From positions 123,591-187,590 of the forward strand of contig DACH01000005.1 of NCBI GenBank assembly GCA_002494625.1: a stretch of DNA of 64,000 bases, read 5' to 3'. Origin of the DNA: Archaeoglobus sp. UBA234 (GTDB lineage Archaea; Halobacteriota; Archaeoglobi; Archaeoglobales; Archaeoglobaceae). The notes beneath the pieces were generated by a model. That model saw only the letters and a list, made by a program, of their open reading frames with translations. It searched no databases and was not told the DNA's origin. The position numbers were made by a program, and so were the translations under genes. Shown piece after piece: positions 43,092 through 51,475 of this stretch (position 1 is the first letter of the stretch; the number at the start of each line of letters is the position of its first letter).

Positions 43092-44093
43092 GTGAATACC
43101 CTTGACAGGTCAAAAATATCAAGAGGATTCATCCGGAAATCGGCGCTATTGATTGTACTTTTTGCTTTATTAATCCCAGCTCCAGCAATGGCTGCTGAAA
43201 CACAGGGTATGATGGGTTTGAATCCAACAACCTTCTTTCTGCTTTTCCTTGTAATTTCGACTCTGATAGGTATTATAGCCGTTCTGGCTGGGGTTGGTGG
43301 AGGAGTTATCTTCACACCACTTATGATGGGTTTTACACCAATTGATGGTCTTGTAATCAGGGGTACAGGACTGTTTGTTGCAATGACAGGAGCGCTTGTT
43401 GCTGCAAGACCATTTCTTAAAAGAGGACTGGCTAACATAAGATTGCTCTACTTTGCAGCAGTTCCCTATGCTCTGTTTGCTGTGATAGGAGCTTTACTTG
43501 CAGTTTATATCAAACAAACAATGGGTGTTACCGGAGAGGCTTATGTCAGGCTTGCTCTTGGCATTCTTGTTATATTAATTGCAATGCTGTTTATATTTGC
43601 TGGAAACAGAATAGAGTACCCTGAAGTCAAGCATGTTGATGGCTTTACTAAGCGGGTTGGTCTTGCAATGGCGTACTGGGAGGAGTCTCTTGGCAGTGTT
43701 GTGCAGTACCAGGTTACGAGGGCATGGCTTGGGATGATATTATTTGCTGGAGTGGGACTTGTTTCAGGTCTTTTCGGACTTGGAGCTGGATGGGCGATGG
43801 TGCCAGTGTTAAACCTTGTAATGATGGCACCACTGAAGGTTGCAGCTGCCAGCAGTAAGGTTCTGATCGGCATAGGGGATACTGCAGCGATATGGCCCTA
43901 TATAATGCAGGGAACGATATTTCCGCTTTTTGCGGTACCATGTATGATAGGTTTGATACTCGGAACGATCATTGGAGCCAAAATAATGCTCAGGGTCAGA
44001 GCAGGATTTGTAAGATACCTCATCATCGGAATAATGTTCCTCTCAGGAGCAAGGTTGATCCAGCAATCACTAACAATGCTCGGATATCTGTGA
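43092..44093 (+). CDS. TauE/SafE-type permease (small) with N-terminal signal-like segment
   Basis: About 333 residues. A basic start (DRSKISRGFIRKSA) and hydrophobic LLIVLFALLIPAPAMAAE look like a cleavable signal before the first permease helix. TauE repeats: LVISTLIGIIAVLAGVGGGV then IFTPLMMGFTP, and VGLVSGLFGLGAGWAMVPVLN with KVAAASSKVLIGIGDTAAIW. About eight further helices. GTG 43092 is favoured over GTG 43083 because GGGAGGGGGGTGG ends 6-8 nt upstream. The 3' end is 10 nt from the small membrane partner. Confidence 0.85.
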   Translation: MNTLDRSKISRGFIRKSALLIVLFALLIPAPAMAAETQGMMGLNPTTFFLLFLVISTLIGIIAVLAGVGGGVIFTPLMMGFTPIDGLVIRGTGLFVAMTGALVAARPFLKRGLANIRLLYFAAVPYALFAVIGALLAVYIKQTMGVTGEAYVRLALGILVILIAMLFIFAGNRIEYPEVKHVDGFTKRVGLAMAYWEESLGSVVQYQVTRAWLGMILFAGVGLVSGLFGLGAGWAMVPVLNLVMMAPLKVAAASSKVLIGIGDTAAIWPYIMQGTIFPLFAVPCMIGLILGTIIGAKIMLRVRAGFVRYLIIGIMFLSGARLIQQSLTMLGYL

Positions 44094-44103
44094 GGTGGTT
44101 TGA

Positions 44104-44547
44104 ATGCAGGAAGTTGATAAAAAAGTCGATTCAAAACCAGAACCTCCTTTTGCAGGAGTTGTTTATGGAGAAATAACTTACTGGGTCGTTCTTGCTGGAA
44201 TGCTTATATCGCTTTCAGGGGTTATCATGATACTCACAACGGAGAGTAATTACATAGATTCGGCCTGTTTGCTCAATGATCTCTGGGCTGGAAAGGATCC
44301 AGGAGAAATCTGGGAAACCTGTACTGGGGTTCATGAGGAGGGTCACTGGTATCTTAACAAGCTGAATACGGGTGATGGTATAGCAATGCTTGGAATCGCT
44401 CTTAGCTGTCTTGCAGCGGTTATGGGTGTCTGGCTCTCATCCTTTGCCCTTTTGAGATCCAGAGAGATGTTATTCTTCGTATTTTCGGTAATAACTGCGA
44501 TAATACTTACAGCCAGTTCAACAGGGTTAATAAATGTTGGACATTGA
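44104..44547 (+). CDS. small three-helix membrane protein, possible DUF1634-type TauE partner
   Basis: 147 residues: helix 1 YWVVLAGMLISLSGVIMIL, an external-looking loop with two cysteines (SACLLNDLW and WETCTGVHEEGHWYLNK), then two helices (GIALSCLAAVMGVWLSSFAL; MLFFVFSVITAIILTASSTG). DUF1634 proteins commonly follow TauE permeases with a similar layout, so this may be a diverged member. GAGGTGG precedes the ATG, 10 nt after the permease stop; clearly one operon. Confidence 0.65.
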   Translation: MQEVDKKVDSKPEPPFAGVVYGEITYWVVLAGMLISLSGVIMILTTESNYIDSACLLNDLWAGKDPGEIWETCTGVHEEGHWYLNKLNTGDGIAMLGIALSCLAAVMGVWLSSFALLRSREMLFFVFSVITAIILTASSTGLINVGH

Positions 44548-44616
44548 ATTAACTGAGTATACAATCTTTTTTTCTTTTCGATAGGTTGAAAGACTTTTGA
44601 CTCTGGGGTTTTTACT

Positions 44617-45093
44617 TTAATCGAGTCTTATACCTCCGACATCTTCTACCCATTTGGCTTTTTCTGCCCATTCAGAAATCATTTTGGAGATTTTACTCAG
44701 AGTTCCTGGTTTAACATATCTTACATTTATCACCCCAAGGAGCTCTCCTTTTCTGACAGTTCCACTATATACAGGGAGAAATACTGCCTGAGTAATTCTT
44801 TTTCTTTCCTCAACTTTTTTTGGACCTTCTGGAGTATATAGATCAAGCAATACTCCAAGAGCGTGTTTCATAATGGGAAGAGGGGAGACTATGGCGTTCT
44901 CAGGAATTTCTATGGGCTTAATGTCGATTATGCATATTTTATTCTCCTCCACATCAACATCTTGGGCTGGAACTATAATTTTCCACTCAGCAATTGGGCT
45001 TAACTGAAATCCATAAGGTTCAACATCTATTTTCTCCTTTATAAGCTCACCTTTAATTCTGTCCTTCCAGTACACAACATCAACAGTTTCCAT
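44617..45093 (-). CDS. single DUF22 protein (copy on minus strand)
   Basis: 158 residues with one DUF22 unit: KIDVEPYGFQLSPIAEWKII, IPENAIVSPLPIMKHALGVLL, ITQAVFLPVYSGTVRKGELLG, then VINVRYVKPG. It is closest in layout to unit 1 and unit 3 of the triple protein (both have VxPFGF/VEPYGF and IMRNPMG/IMKHALG). Function unknown. A TATA-like AAATATTTTAAC on the minus strand (about 45114-45125) lies about 25 nt upstream, so it is probably leaderless. Converges with the TauE operon. Confidence 0.82.
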   Translation of the reverse strand: METVDVVYWKDRIKGELIKEKIDVEPYGFQLSPIAEWKIIVPAQDVDVEENKICIIDIKPIEIPENAIVSPLPIMKHALGVLLDLYTPEGPKKVEERKRITQAVFLPVYSGTVRKGELLGVINVRYVKPGTLSKISKMISEWAEKAKWVEDVGGIRLD

Positions 45094-45168
45094 ATTGTTA
45101 TTTTGTTTTCGATAGTTAAAATATTTTTTGTGAATTTTTAAGTTTGAAAACTCTTAAATATTATATGT

Positions 45169-45183
45169 CACTACCAAGTAGTG
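45169..45183. promoter_or_regulatory. 15-bp palindrome CACTAC-CAA-GTAGTG, candidate operator
   Basis: Perfect 6+3+6 inverted repeat starting 3 nt after the TATA box CTTAAATATTATATG (about 45152-45166), thus at or before the transcription start of the 53-residue gene. The 8-mer GTCACTAC at its left end (45167-45174) also occurs at 40185-40192 near the RHH regulator. A repressor bound here would block initiation. Confidence 0.55.
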
Positions 45184-45204
45184 AATTGTAGGAGAGTGGA
45201 ATAA

Positions 45205-45366
45205 ATGTTAATCTACATTCTCGGAATGGTTTCAAGGATTAACAGTTTATTTGACTGGGAACGACTTGCAGATTTTATGGAACCTCTCAGCACACTCAAC
45301 ATATTTGAACCAATAAACGAACCATCAATAGAAGAACTTGAAAGGATGTATCTGAGGAGTTGTTAA
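45205..45366 (+). CDS. small gene, 53-residue unknown protein
   Basis: ATG 45205 to TAA 45366, preceded by TAGGAGAGTGG and a TATA box plus palindrome. The product begins with hydrophobic LIYILGMVSRINSLF, has DWERLADFMEPLSTL and ends IEELERMYLRSC with a terminal cysteine. No family recognised. The good promoter, Shine-Dalgarno and operator-like dyad argue that it is expressed and regulated with the DUF22/TauE genes. Confidence 0.55.
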   Translation: MLIYILGMVSRINSLFDWERLADFMEPLSTLNIFEPINEPSIEELERMYLRSC

Positions 45367-45547
45367 GTATTGAATATTAGTTTGATACTCATTTTTTACT
45401 AAAACAGTACTTAATATTACTTTTTTCGGTTTTGAATGATTTATCGTTTATAATTTAATCGGAAGAAATAAATAGTATGAACTAAAAATAATCTGGAACA
45501 AAATTGAATAAATTTAAGTAAAGATTATGTAAAGGTGGGTGGTGGGA

Positions 45548-45856
45548 ATGCCCTTGGAAAAAGTCGAATGTAAGAAGCACTCGCATGAAGAGGGGTGTTG
45601 GATTAAAATTTATGTTCCAAAAAGATGGATTGATTTCATTAGAGAATATTCTGAGTATAGAGGCTTTTTTGGTGAGGATAAGGAAAGGTATATTCTGATG
45701 GAGCTTCAGGCAAGCATAAAAGACTTCATTTTTGCAGCCCTTGATGCAATGAAAAAGTCAGACCCAGAGATGTGGGAGTATTTTGTTGAAAAATTCAAAC
45801 TTGAAGAGGACATAAAACTGAGTTCTGACAAGGTTTACCTCCCCGATAGATTGTAG
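45548..45856 (+). CDS. hypothetical protein, 102 residues
   Basis: Charged protein with an early Cys/His group (VECKKHSHEEGCWIKIYVPK) that could bind metal, an amphipathic helix (WIDFIREYSEYRGFFG) and LQASIKDFIFAALDAMKK. No family recognised. The ATG at 45548 follows GGTGGTGGGA, so an in-frame earlier GTG at 45539 is unlikely. It sits between the 53-residue gene and the zinc-ribbon gene on the same strand. Confidence 0.65.
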   Translation: MPLEKVECKKHSHEEGCWIKIYVPKRWIDFIREYSEYRGFFGEDKERYILMELQASIKDFIFAALDAMKKSDPEMWEYFVEKFKLEEDIKLSSDKVYLPDRL

Positions 45857-45925
45857 TTAAACATTTTCAATTTTTTTTAAGAAAAGCTTATTAATTCCTT
45901 TCATGACATCCATATTGGTGGTTGG

Positions 45926-46120
45926 ATGCCGGGAATAATTCCTCACAGACATTGTGTCATTTGTGGAAAAGCAATTGAATCGGAAATGGTTACATGCAGC
46001 GATGATTGCCAGGAAACCTTGGACAAAGAAAGGAGAAAACAGAGGAATTTCATGATTTTCATGATGGCAGGATTTCTGATATTGATTCTCCTTCTGTTCA
46101 TCTTCTCTCCATCGAGGTAA
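45926..46120 (+). CDS. DUF2116-like zinc-ribbon membrane protein
   Basis: 64 residues: zinc ribbon HRHCVICGKAIESEMVTCSDDC (CxxC...CxxxC), a basic linker DKERRKQRN and one C-terminal membrane helix (FMIFMMAGFLILILLLFIF). Small archaeal proteins of this build are common and of unknown role. GGTGGTTGG precedes the ATG. Probably cytoplasmic zinc finger anchored by its tail. Confidence 0.8.
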   Translation: MPGIIPHRHCVICGKAIESEMVTCSDDCQETLDKERRKQRNFMIFMMAGFLILILLLFIFSPSR

Positions 46121-46202
46121 CATTAATAACTTTATTAATAACTTTTAATTTTTGTTAGTTTTCGTAGCAAACTTTTTATGTACTTGGTTTAACTTTTAAG
46201 CA

Positions 46203-46745
46203 ATGTCCCTAAAAACGAGGCGTCTATCTGTTGCTGTAGATAATCAGACCTACAAAACTATCGAAAATATTGTCAAAAAGGAACAGAAATCAATAAGTGA
46301 GATTGTGAGAAATTCAATAAGAATTCTCTCTCTTATCTCCAGAAATGGAAGCATGAAGTCCTTAGAGGACGCTCTTGTATATTCAGACCTTCTTTCAGCC
46401 AGAGAGCATGTAATTGTGGATATAGAGATTTGGTCAGCAATTCTTGAAATTATCGATGAGAATAAAAAAGAGGAGTTTTTTGAGCTTGTGGAAAATGTGG
46501 GTTTCGAACATGGGATACAGTACAAGGAGAAAGGACTGAGAACTATAGAGGATGTTTTGAAGTACATGGAATATGAGAACTGGTTCAGGTTGAAAGTAAA
46601 TTCGGACAGAACTTACACACTGATCCTTCTGGCTAAAAGTGAACAGAAAACCCTTGAGTCGTTTCTAAAAGGTGTATTTAAAGCTATGAAATTCAATGCT
46701 GAGATCAGGCACTACTATAGAAAACTTATAATTGTTGAAAGCTGA
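46203..46745 (+). CDS. ribbon-helix-helix regulator with ligand-type C-terminal domain (copy 2)
   Basis: 180 residues, paralogous to the protein at 39540-40070: RRLSVAVDNQTYKTIENIVKKE (RHH strand and helix), SISEIVRNSIRIL, then the shared C-terminal domain (YSDLLSAREHVIVDIEIWSAIL, EHGIQYKEKGLRTIEDVLKY, EYENWFRLKVNSDRTYTLIL). Both copies bracket the DUF22/TauE genes. A likely repressor or activator that senses a small molecule; the ligand is unknown. Confidence 0.82.
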   Translation: MSLKTRRLSVAVDNQTYKTIENIVKKEQKSISEIVRNSIRILSLISRNGSMKSLEDALVYSDLLSAREHVIVDIEIWSAILEIIDENKKEEFFELVENVGFEHGIQYKEKGLRTIEDVLKYMEYENWFRLKVNSDRTYTLILLAKSEQKTLESFLKGVFKAMKFNAEIRHYYRKLIIVES

Positions 46746-46764
46746 TCGTTGGAAGTAACCGATC

Positions 46765-47511
46765 TCACACAAAATATCTCACACGGCTAATTCGGGGATA
46801 TACTTTCTCTCTTGCGATTCTCAGATCCTCCACAGTGTCTATCTCAATCCATGGTAACCCTCTTGTTGCTTCGTAGGTCACCTCTCCCCCCATATCCATC
46901 AAGTGCTGAAAAGCCTCCTCGTAAAACACTCCTCTTCCTTTTCTCTTCATTACGGTTTTTATGCTCCTGAAAAGCCTTTTGAACTCATCTGAATTTACTC
47001 TTGCAAGACCTATATACTCACCAGTTGCATCATGCAGTGGAATATCTTTGCTGATCCAGATTATCCTGTCTCTTACCAAGGCAACTTTCATCGACTCCTC
47101 TGTAAGTTCCTTTGTCAGGTCAACGGAAAGAACGAGCCCTTTCTTCCTTGAGTTGTGCAGGTACCTGAATATTCTTTCATGAAAAAGAACATCAGAGTTT
47201 ATTATGTAAAAGTCACCTCCTGAGAGCACATCTTTTGAAAGATACAGGCTGAATATGTTGTTTGTAGTATCATAATCACTGTTGTGAACAAATTTTATTT
47301 TGAGGCTGTGCCTCTCCTTTACGTGCTCCAGTATCTTATCCCTTTTATAGCCTGTGATAACGATAATATCTCTCACATTATACTTTCTTAGGATTTTTAA
47401 GGTTCTGTCGAGAAGGGTTATGCCCCCTACGGATATCAGAGGTTTCGGCTTTTCATCTGTGATAGAACCAAGTCTGGAGCCGAAACCCGCTGCAAGAATA
47501 ACGGCCTCCAT
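46765..47511 (-). CDS. NTP transferase family cytidylyltransferase-like protein
   Basis: 248 residues: AVILAAGFGSRLGSITDEKP with KPLISVGGITLLDRTL is the nucleotide loop; TTNNIFSLYLSKD and NSDVLFH supply the metal aspartate; WIEIDTVEDL closes the active site. The TNNIFSL pattern recalls LicC-type cytidylyltransferases for choline-like or phosphonate head groups; inositol-1-phosphate cytidylyltransferase is the other option, because Archaeoglobus makes di-myo-inositol phosphate. Its divergent neighbour is a CDP-alcohol transferase, so the two probably form and use one CDP-activated compound. Confidence 0.82.
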   Translation of the reverse strand: MEAVILAAGFGSRLGSITDEKPKPLISVGGITLLDRTLKILRKYNVRDIIVITGYKRDKILEHVKERHSLKIKFVHNSDYDTTNNIFSLYLSKDVLSGGDFYIINSDVLFHERIFRYLHNSRKKGLVLSVDLTKELTEESMKVALVRDRIIWISKDIPLHDATGEYIGLARVNSDEFKRLFRSIKTVMKRKGRGVFYEEAFQHLMDMGGEVTYEATRGLPWIEIDTVEDLRIAREKVYPRISRVRYFV

Positions 47512-47591
47512 GGAAAAAGTTAAATCTGAGATTATTTAAAATTTACCCACTGGGAGGTGATTTTATCAAATGGGAATATTTTCTAACTGAA
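47512..47591. promoter_or_regulatory. bidirectional promoter with displaced Shine-Dalgarno and 6-codon uORF
   Basis: ATTATTTAAAATTT (47531-47544) can act as TATA in both directions. GGAGGTGA (47553-47560) is 9 nt before ATG 47570, which opens a 6-codon frame ending in TGA at 47588-47590, one nt before the annotated ATG 47592. Confidence 0.45.
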
Positions 47592-48140
47592 ATGGTCTAT
47601 CGGAGAATTTCTAAACCTTTAGCTCGATTTCTGTCGCGTTTTAGCGTAAATCCCAATCTTATTACCATCATAGCCACGATTCTTGGGATCTTAGCTGGGT
47701 TTGTTATATTTTATGGTAGAATATATCTCGGAATTGTAATTATTTTCGTTTCTCAGATTCTTGATTGTACAGACGGCGACCTGGCAAGACTAACGGGCAA
47801 AGTAACGACTGTGGGCGGCTATCTTGACAGAGTTTTTGACAGATTTGTGGATTCGGCAATAATCATTGGTATAATAGCTCTCAATCCTGGAGAACTCTGG
47901 TTTGCTGGAGTTTTTGCTATAGTAGGCTCTTTTGGTGTTAGTATCTCAAGAGCAATGGCTGAGGCTTATGGTATCGAATGTAAGGTGGGTTTGGGGGGGA
48001 GAGATACCAGAATAGCTATCATCATGCTTGGCTTGTTTTTGAGGGAGTATCTGATCACCCTTGTTATTATCGCAGTGCTGGGATTCATGACGACCCTTCA
48101 CAGGATGTTCTACTCGGTAAGAGAACTCAGAGATCATTAA
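47592..48140 (+). CDS. CDP-alcohol phosphatidyltransferase family protein
   Basis: Integral membrane enzyme of 182 residues with about five helices. The signature DCTDGDLARLTGKVTTVGGYLDR-type motif (DG..AR....G...D...D) is complete. It moves a phospho-alcohol from a CDP carrier to a second alcohol: a lipid head group or di-myo-inositol phosphate. Start: ATG 47592 lacks its own Shine-Dalgarno; the in-frame extension upstream (IKWEYFLTE) from ATC 47565 would fit the GGAGGTGA site, so the N-terminus is uncertain. Confidence 0.85.
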   Translation: MVYRRISKPLARFLSRFSVNPNLITIIATILGILAGFVIFYGRIYLGIVIIFVSQILDCTDGDLARLTGKVTTVGGYLDRVFDRFVDSAIIIGIIALNPGELWFAGVFAIVGSFGVSISRAMAEAYGIECKVGLGGRDTRIAIIMLGLFLREYLITLVIIAVLGFMTTLHRMFYSVRELRDH

Positions 48141-48218
48141 CTCAACTTCTCAGCACCACTTAATGAGCACTTTCATAACTTCCTCAAAGGTTATAAATAC
48201 TGGTGTTGTTTTTTGACC

Positions 48219-50525
48219 GTGGTTGACAGGACTTTAACTCTTGATTCTTTTCTGGAGAAGGAGTACATAAGCCACCCTCTAATAAAGGAAAAATCTATTG
48301 AGAGGAGAGCTTATCAGATTTCGATTGCTGCTACGGCTTTGATGAGAAATACTCTGGTTGTATTGCCCACAGGGCTTGGTAAAACTATCATAGCCCTTTA
48401 TGTTATCGCCTCAAGGCTACACAACCACGATGGAAAGGTAATTTTTCTCGCTCCAACCAAGCCACTTGTGGAGCAGCATGCTGAATTCCTCAGAAGAAAT
48501 CTTAAAATCGATCCGGAAAAAATTGTAACTCTTTCAGGGGAAGTAAGTCCTGAAAAAAGAGAAGAGATTTACAGGGATGCAATGGTTGTAGTATCCACAC
48601 CACAGGTAATCGAGAATGATCTCGTTACCGGGAGACTCTCTCTTTCAGATGTTGTTCACATGACTTTTGATGAAGCCCACAGAGCGGTAGGGAACTATTC
48701 CTATGTTTTCGTTGCAAAGCAGTATTTGAGAGAGGCTGAGAATCCCCTCATTCTGGGGATGACGGCATCTCCAGGGAGTGATATTGAAAGAATTAGGGAG
48801 ATTGTTGAGAACTTGGGAATCGAGGAGATTGAAATCAGGACGGAAGAGGACAGGGATGTAAGACCGTACATCCATGAGAAAAAGATCGAGTGGGTAAAGG
48901 TTGACATTCCGGAGGAAATGAAGGAGGTAAGGGAGAAATTCAATAGAGTTCTTGAACTCAGGTTCAAAAAGCTTGAAAATCTTGGAGTTGCGGTCTCAAA
49001 AAATCTTTCAAAAAGGGAGTTGCTGGCTCTTCAGGAGTCTCTGCAGGCTGAGGCTATGGAGAGTAGGGATCAGACTATTTTTGAAGCCCTTTCTGTGATG
49101 GCTGAAATTCTTAAGATATATCATGGAATTGAACTTATCGAGACACAGGGAATTGATGCTCTGAGAAATTACCTGAGACGACTTGCGAAGGAAGGAAAGT
49201 CGAGAGGGGGTAGTAGAGCTTCAAAGAACCTTCTCTCTGACACTGTTTTCAGAGATGCAATGGTAAAGGCTATAAGGTGTGAAGCAGACCATCCTAAGCT
49301 GGAAAAACTGAAAGAAATAGTTCAAAACGAGTTAAGAAAGAATGACAGAAGAATTATCGTTTTCTGCAGCTACAGAGATACGGCAGATACTCTCGTAAAA
49401 GAACTGAATAAGGTAGATGGGGTAAAAGCCTCTAAGTTCATAGGACAATCAAATAGGTTTGAAGATAGAGGGATGAGGCAGAAAGAGCAGGTAGAAGTGA
49501 TATCGAGATTCAGGCAGGGAGAAATTAATGTTCTTGTAGCAACCTCTGTGGGTGAGGAGGGGCTTGATATACCATCAACTGATCTTGTGATTTTTTATGA
49601 GGCTGTCCCGTCAGAGGTAAGAACTATTCAGAGAAAGGGGAGAACTGGAAGAGCAAGAAGGGGAAGAATAGTTGTGCTTGTTACAAAGGGTACGCGGGAT
49701 GAAGCATACTACTGGAGCAGCCTGAGAAAAGAGAAGAAGATGTATGAGCAGGTTTACAGAGTAAGGGAGATGATGAGAAAAGGTGATGAGGCGGCTAAAA
49801 TAGAAACCGGGTTTGAAGTTGGGAGTAAGATCGAGAAGAAAATTGATAAGGTTGTGATTTTTGTTGATTCAAGAGAGATGAGAAGTGGGGTTGTTAAAAC
49901 CCTCTTTTCAAATGCAGATATAAGAGTCCAAAACCTCGAGGTTGCAGACTATGTTCTAAGCGACAGGGTGGCTGTTGAAAGAAAGACTGCTGAAGATTTT
50001 GTTGAAAGCCTCATTAGAGGGGAAAAGAGTCTTTTCTATCAGCTACTCAATCTCAGAAAAACCTATGCTAAGCCACTTTTAATTCTTGAAGGAGAAATAT
50101 ATGGCAGATTGCATCCAAATGCAATAAGGGGGGCAATAGCAACAATTGCGGTCGATCTGAGTATTCCCATAATTCAGACAAAGTCTCCAGAGGAAACAGC
50201 TGAAATTCTCTTGGCAATTGCAAGAAGAGAGCAGGAGATGAAGGAGAGGGAAGTCTCTCTCCATACTGGAAAGACAAAGAAAACACTGAAGGAGCAGCAG
50301 GAGTATATTGTTTCGGCAATATCAAATGTTGGAACTGTAATAGCAAGAAATCTACTCAGACACTTTGGAACAATCGAGAGAATTGTGACAGCATCGGAAG
50401 ACGAACTCGTAGAGGTTTCAAGAGTTGGCAGACAGACTGCAAGAAAAATAAGGGAAATCCTGACAACACCTTATGAAGGGGATGCAGAGGACTATGAGGG
50501 TGGAAAAATGATTAAAGATAGTTAG
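48219..50525 (+). CDS. hef: Hef helicase/nuclease (FANCM-XPF type)
   Basis: Archaeal fork-structure processing enzyme. The N-terminal SF2 helicase (about 1-530) shows LVVLPTGLGKTIIA, LAPTKPLVEQH, TFDEAHRAVGNY, MTASPG, FCSYRDTADTL and RTIQRKGRTGRARRG. The C-terminal XPF nuclease has VDSREMRSG and VERKTAEDF, then tandem HhH (SNVGTVIARNLL; EVSRVGRQTARKI). Full length at about 768 residues. GTG 48219 is about 25 nt after the TATA box TTATAAATA (48191-48199), giving a leaderless start; TTG 48213 is less likely. Confidence 0.95.
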   Translation: MVDRTLTLDSFLEKEYISHPLIKEKSIERRAYQISIAATALMRNTLVVLPTGLGKTIIALYVIASRLHNHDGKVIFLAPTKPLVEQHAEFLRRNLKIDPEKIVTLSGEVSPEKREEIYRDAMVVVSTPQVIENDLVTGRLSLSDVVHMTFDEAHRAVGNYSYVFVAKQYLREAENPLILGMTASPGSDIERIREIVENLGIEEIEIRTEEDRDVRPYIHEKKIEWVKVDIPEEMKEVREKFNRVLELRFKKLENLGVAVSKNLSKRELLALQESLQAEAMESRDQTIFEALSVMAEILKIYHGIELIETQGIDALRNYLRRLAKEGKSRGGSRASKNLLSDTVFRDAMVKAIRCEADHPKLEKLKEIVQNELRKNDRRIIVFCSYRDTADTLVKELNKVDGVKASKFIGQSNRFEDRGMRQKEQVEVISRFRQGEINVLVATSVGEEGLDIPSTDLVIFYEAVPSEVRTIQRKGRTGRARRGRIVVLVTKGTRDEAYYWSSLRKEKKMYEQVYRVREMMRKGDEAAKIETGFEVGSKIEKKIDKVVIFVDSREMRSGVVKTLFSNADIRVQNLEVADYVLSDRVAVERKTAEDFVESLIRGEKSLFYQLLNLRKTYAKPLLILEGEIYGRLHPNAIRGAIATIAVDLSIPIIQTKSPEETAEILLAIARREQEMKEREVSLHTGKTKKTLKEQQEYIVSAISNVGTVIARNLLRHFGTIERIVTASEDELVEVSRVGRQTARKIREILTTPYEGDAEDYEGGKMIKDS

Positions 50526-50527
50526 AT

Positions 50528-51364
50528 TTACTTTCCATTGACGACTTGGAAATATATGTCTTCCAATCGTGGCACCTCTTTTACTATATCCAGTATCTTA
50601 CTCTCCTCTGTTAGTTCCCGTATTATTCTGCTGAGCTCGCCACTGTTCTCTGCAACCACAGATTTCTTTTTCCCATTGTCGATATAGTTTATTGTGTATT
50701 TTGTTGAGGTTCTCAGGAGTTCATCAATTTCCCCATGGTAAAGAATTTCTCCCTGTTTTAGGATTATTATTCTGTCACAGGTAGATTCAACATAGTACAT
50801 ATTGTGGGCGGAGAAAAGAATCCCCTTTCCCTCTTTTTTCAGCTCTTTGAGGAGGTTAGAGATGAAAAGGGAAGTTGATGGGTCAAGTCCTCCAGTTGGC
50901 TCATCATATATCAGTATCTCCGGGTTGTGGATCAGTGTTCTCGCAATTGAAAGCTTTCTCTTCATTCCCTTGGAAAAACCCTCAATCATCCTGTCTGAAG
51001 GGAGTCTGAGCATCTCAAGAAGTTTTAGAGCTCTCGTCTCACAATCATCAACCGAATAGAGGGATGCAAAGAACTTCAGATAATCCATTGCGTTCATGTT
51101 TCCATAGAGAGCGTCGGTTTCGGGAAGATACCCTATTCTTTTTTTTATTTTTTCCCTGTTTGAGAAAAAATTCATCCCAAAGTATTCGATGCTCCCACTA
51201 TCAGGCTCAAGCAGTCCAGAAAGTATTTTGAGAAATGTAGATTTTCCTGCACCGTTTTCTCCAATGATACCAAGTATTTCTCCCTTTTCAAGTTCCATGT
51301 TCATGTTTTTAAGTGCCACAATGTCTCCATAGCTCTTCCTGACCCCTCTTACCCTCAACATCAT
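50528..51364 (-). CDS. ABC transporter ATP-binding protein (ABC-2 type exporter)
   Basis: ATPase of about 278 residues: Walker A IIGENGAGKSTFLKIL, Q-loop-like GYLPETDALYG, signature IEGFSKGMKRKLSIARTLI, Walker B EILIYDEPTGGLDP and switch His in LFSAHNMYYVE. A C-terminal extension (about 215-278) resembles NatA/CcmA-type exporters. ATG 51364 (MMLRVRGVRKSYG) is chosen; the longer reading adds an unconserved Ser-rich tail. Divergent from its two permease genes. Confidence 0.92.
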   Translation of the reverse strand: MMLRVRGVRKSYGDIVALKNMNMELEKGEILGIIGENGAGKSTFLKILSGLLEPDSGSIEYFGMNFFSNREKIKKRIGYLPETDALYGNMNAMDYLKFFASLYSVDDCETRALKLLEMLRLPSDRMIEGFSKGMKRKLSIARTLIHNPEILIYDEPTGGLDPSTSLFISNLLKELKKEGKGILFSAHNMYYVESTCDRIIILKQGEILYHGEIDELLRTSTKYTINYIDNGKKKSVVAENSGELSRIIRELTEESKILDIVKEVPRLEDIYFQVVNGK

Positions 51365-51475
51365 GAGAATTTGAGATACTAATATATTTGATACTTCTGA
51401 AATGGATGATGATGAAGCATTCATGAGGACATAGAATCTGATTAACAGGCTTTGTTGTCTTGAAGGGGGAGTGAG

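Noticed and set aside
46765..47511. Firm call as inositol-1-phosphate cytidylyltransferase
   Set aside because: The TNNIFSL pattern fits LicC-like enzymes as well; the separate CDP-alcohol transferase does not decide the substrate.
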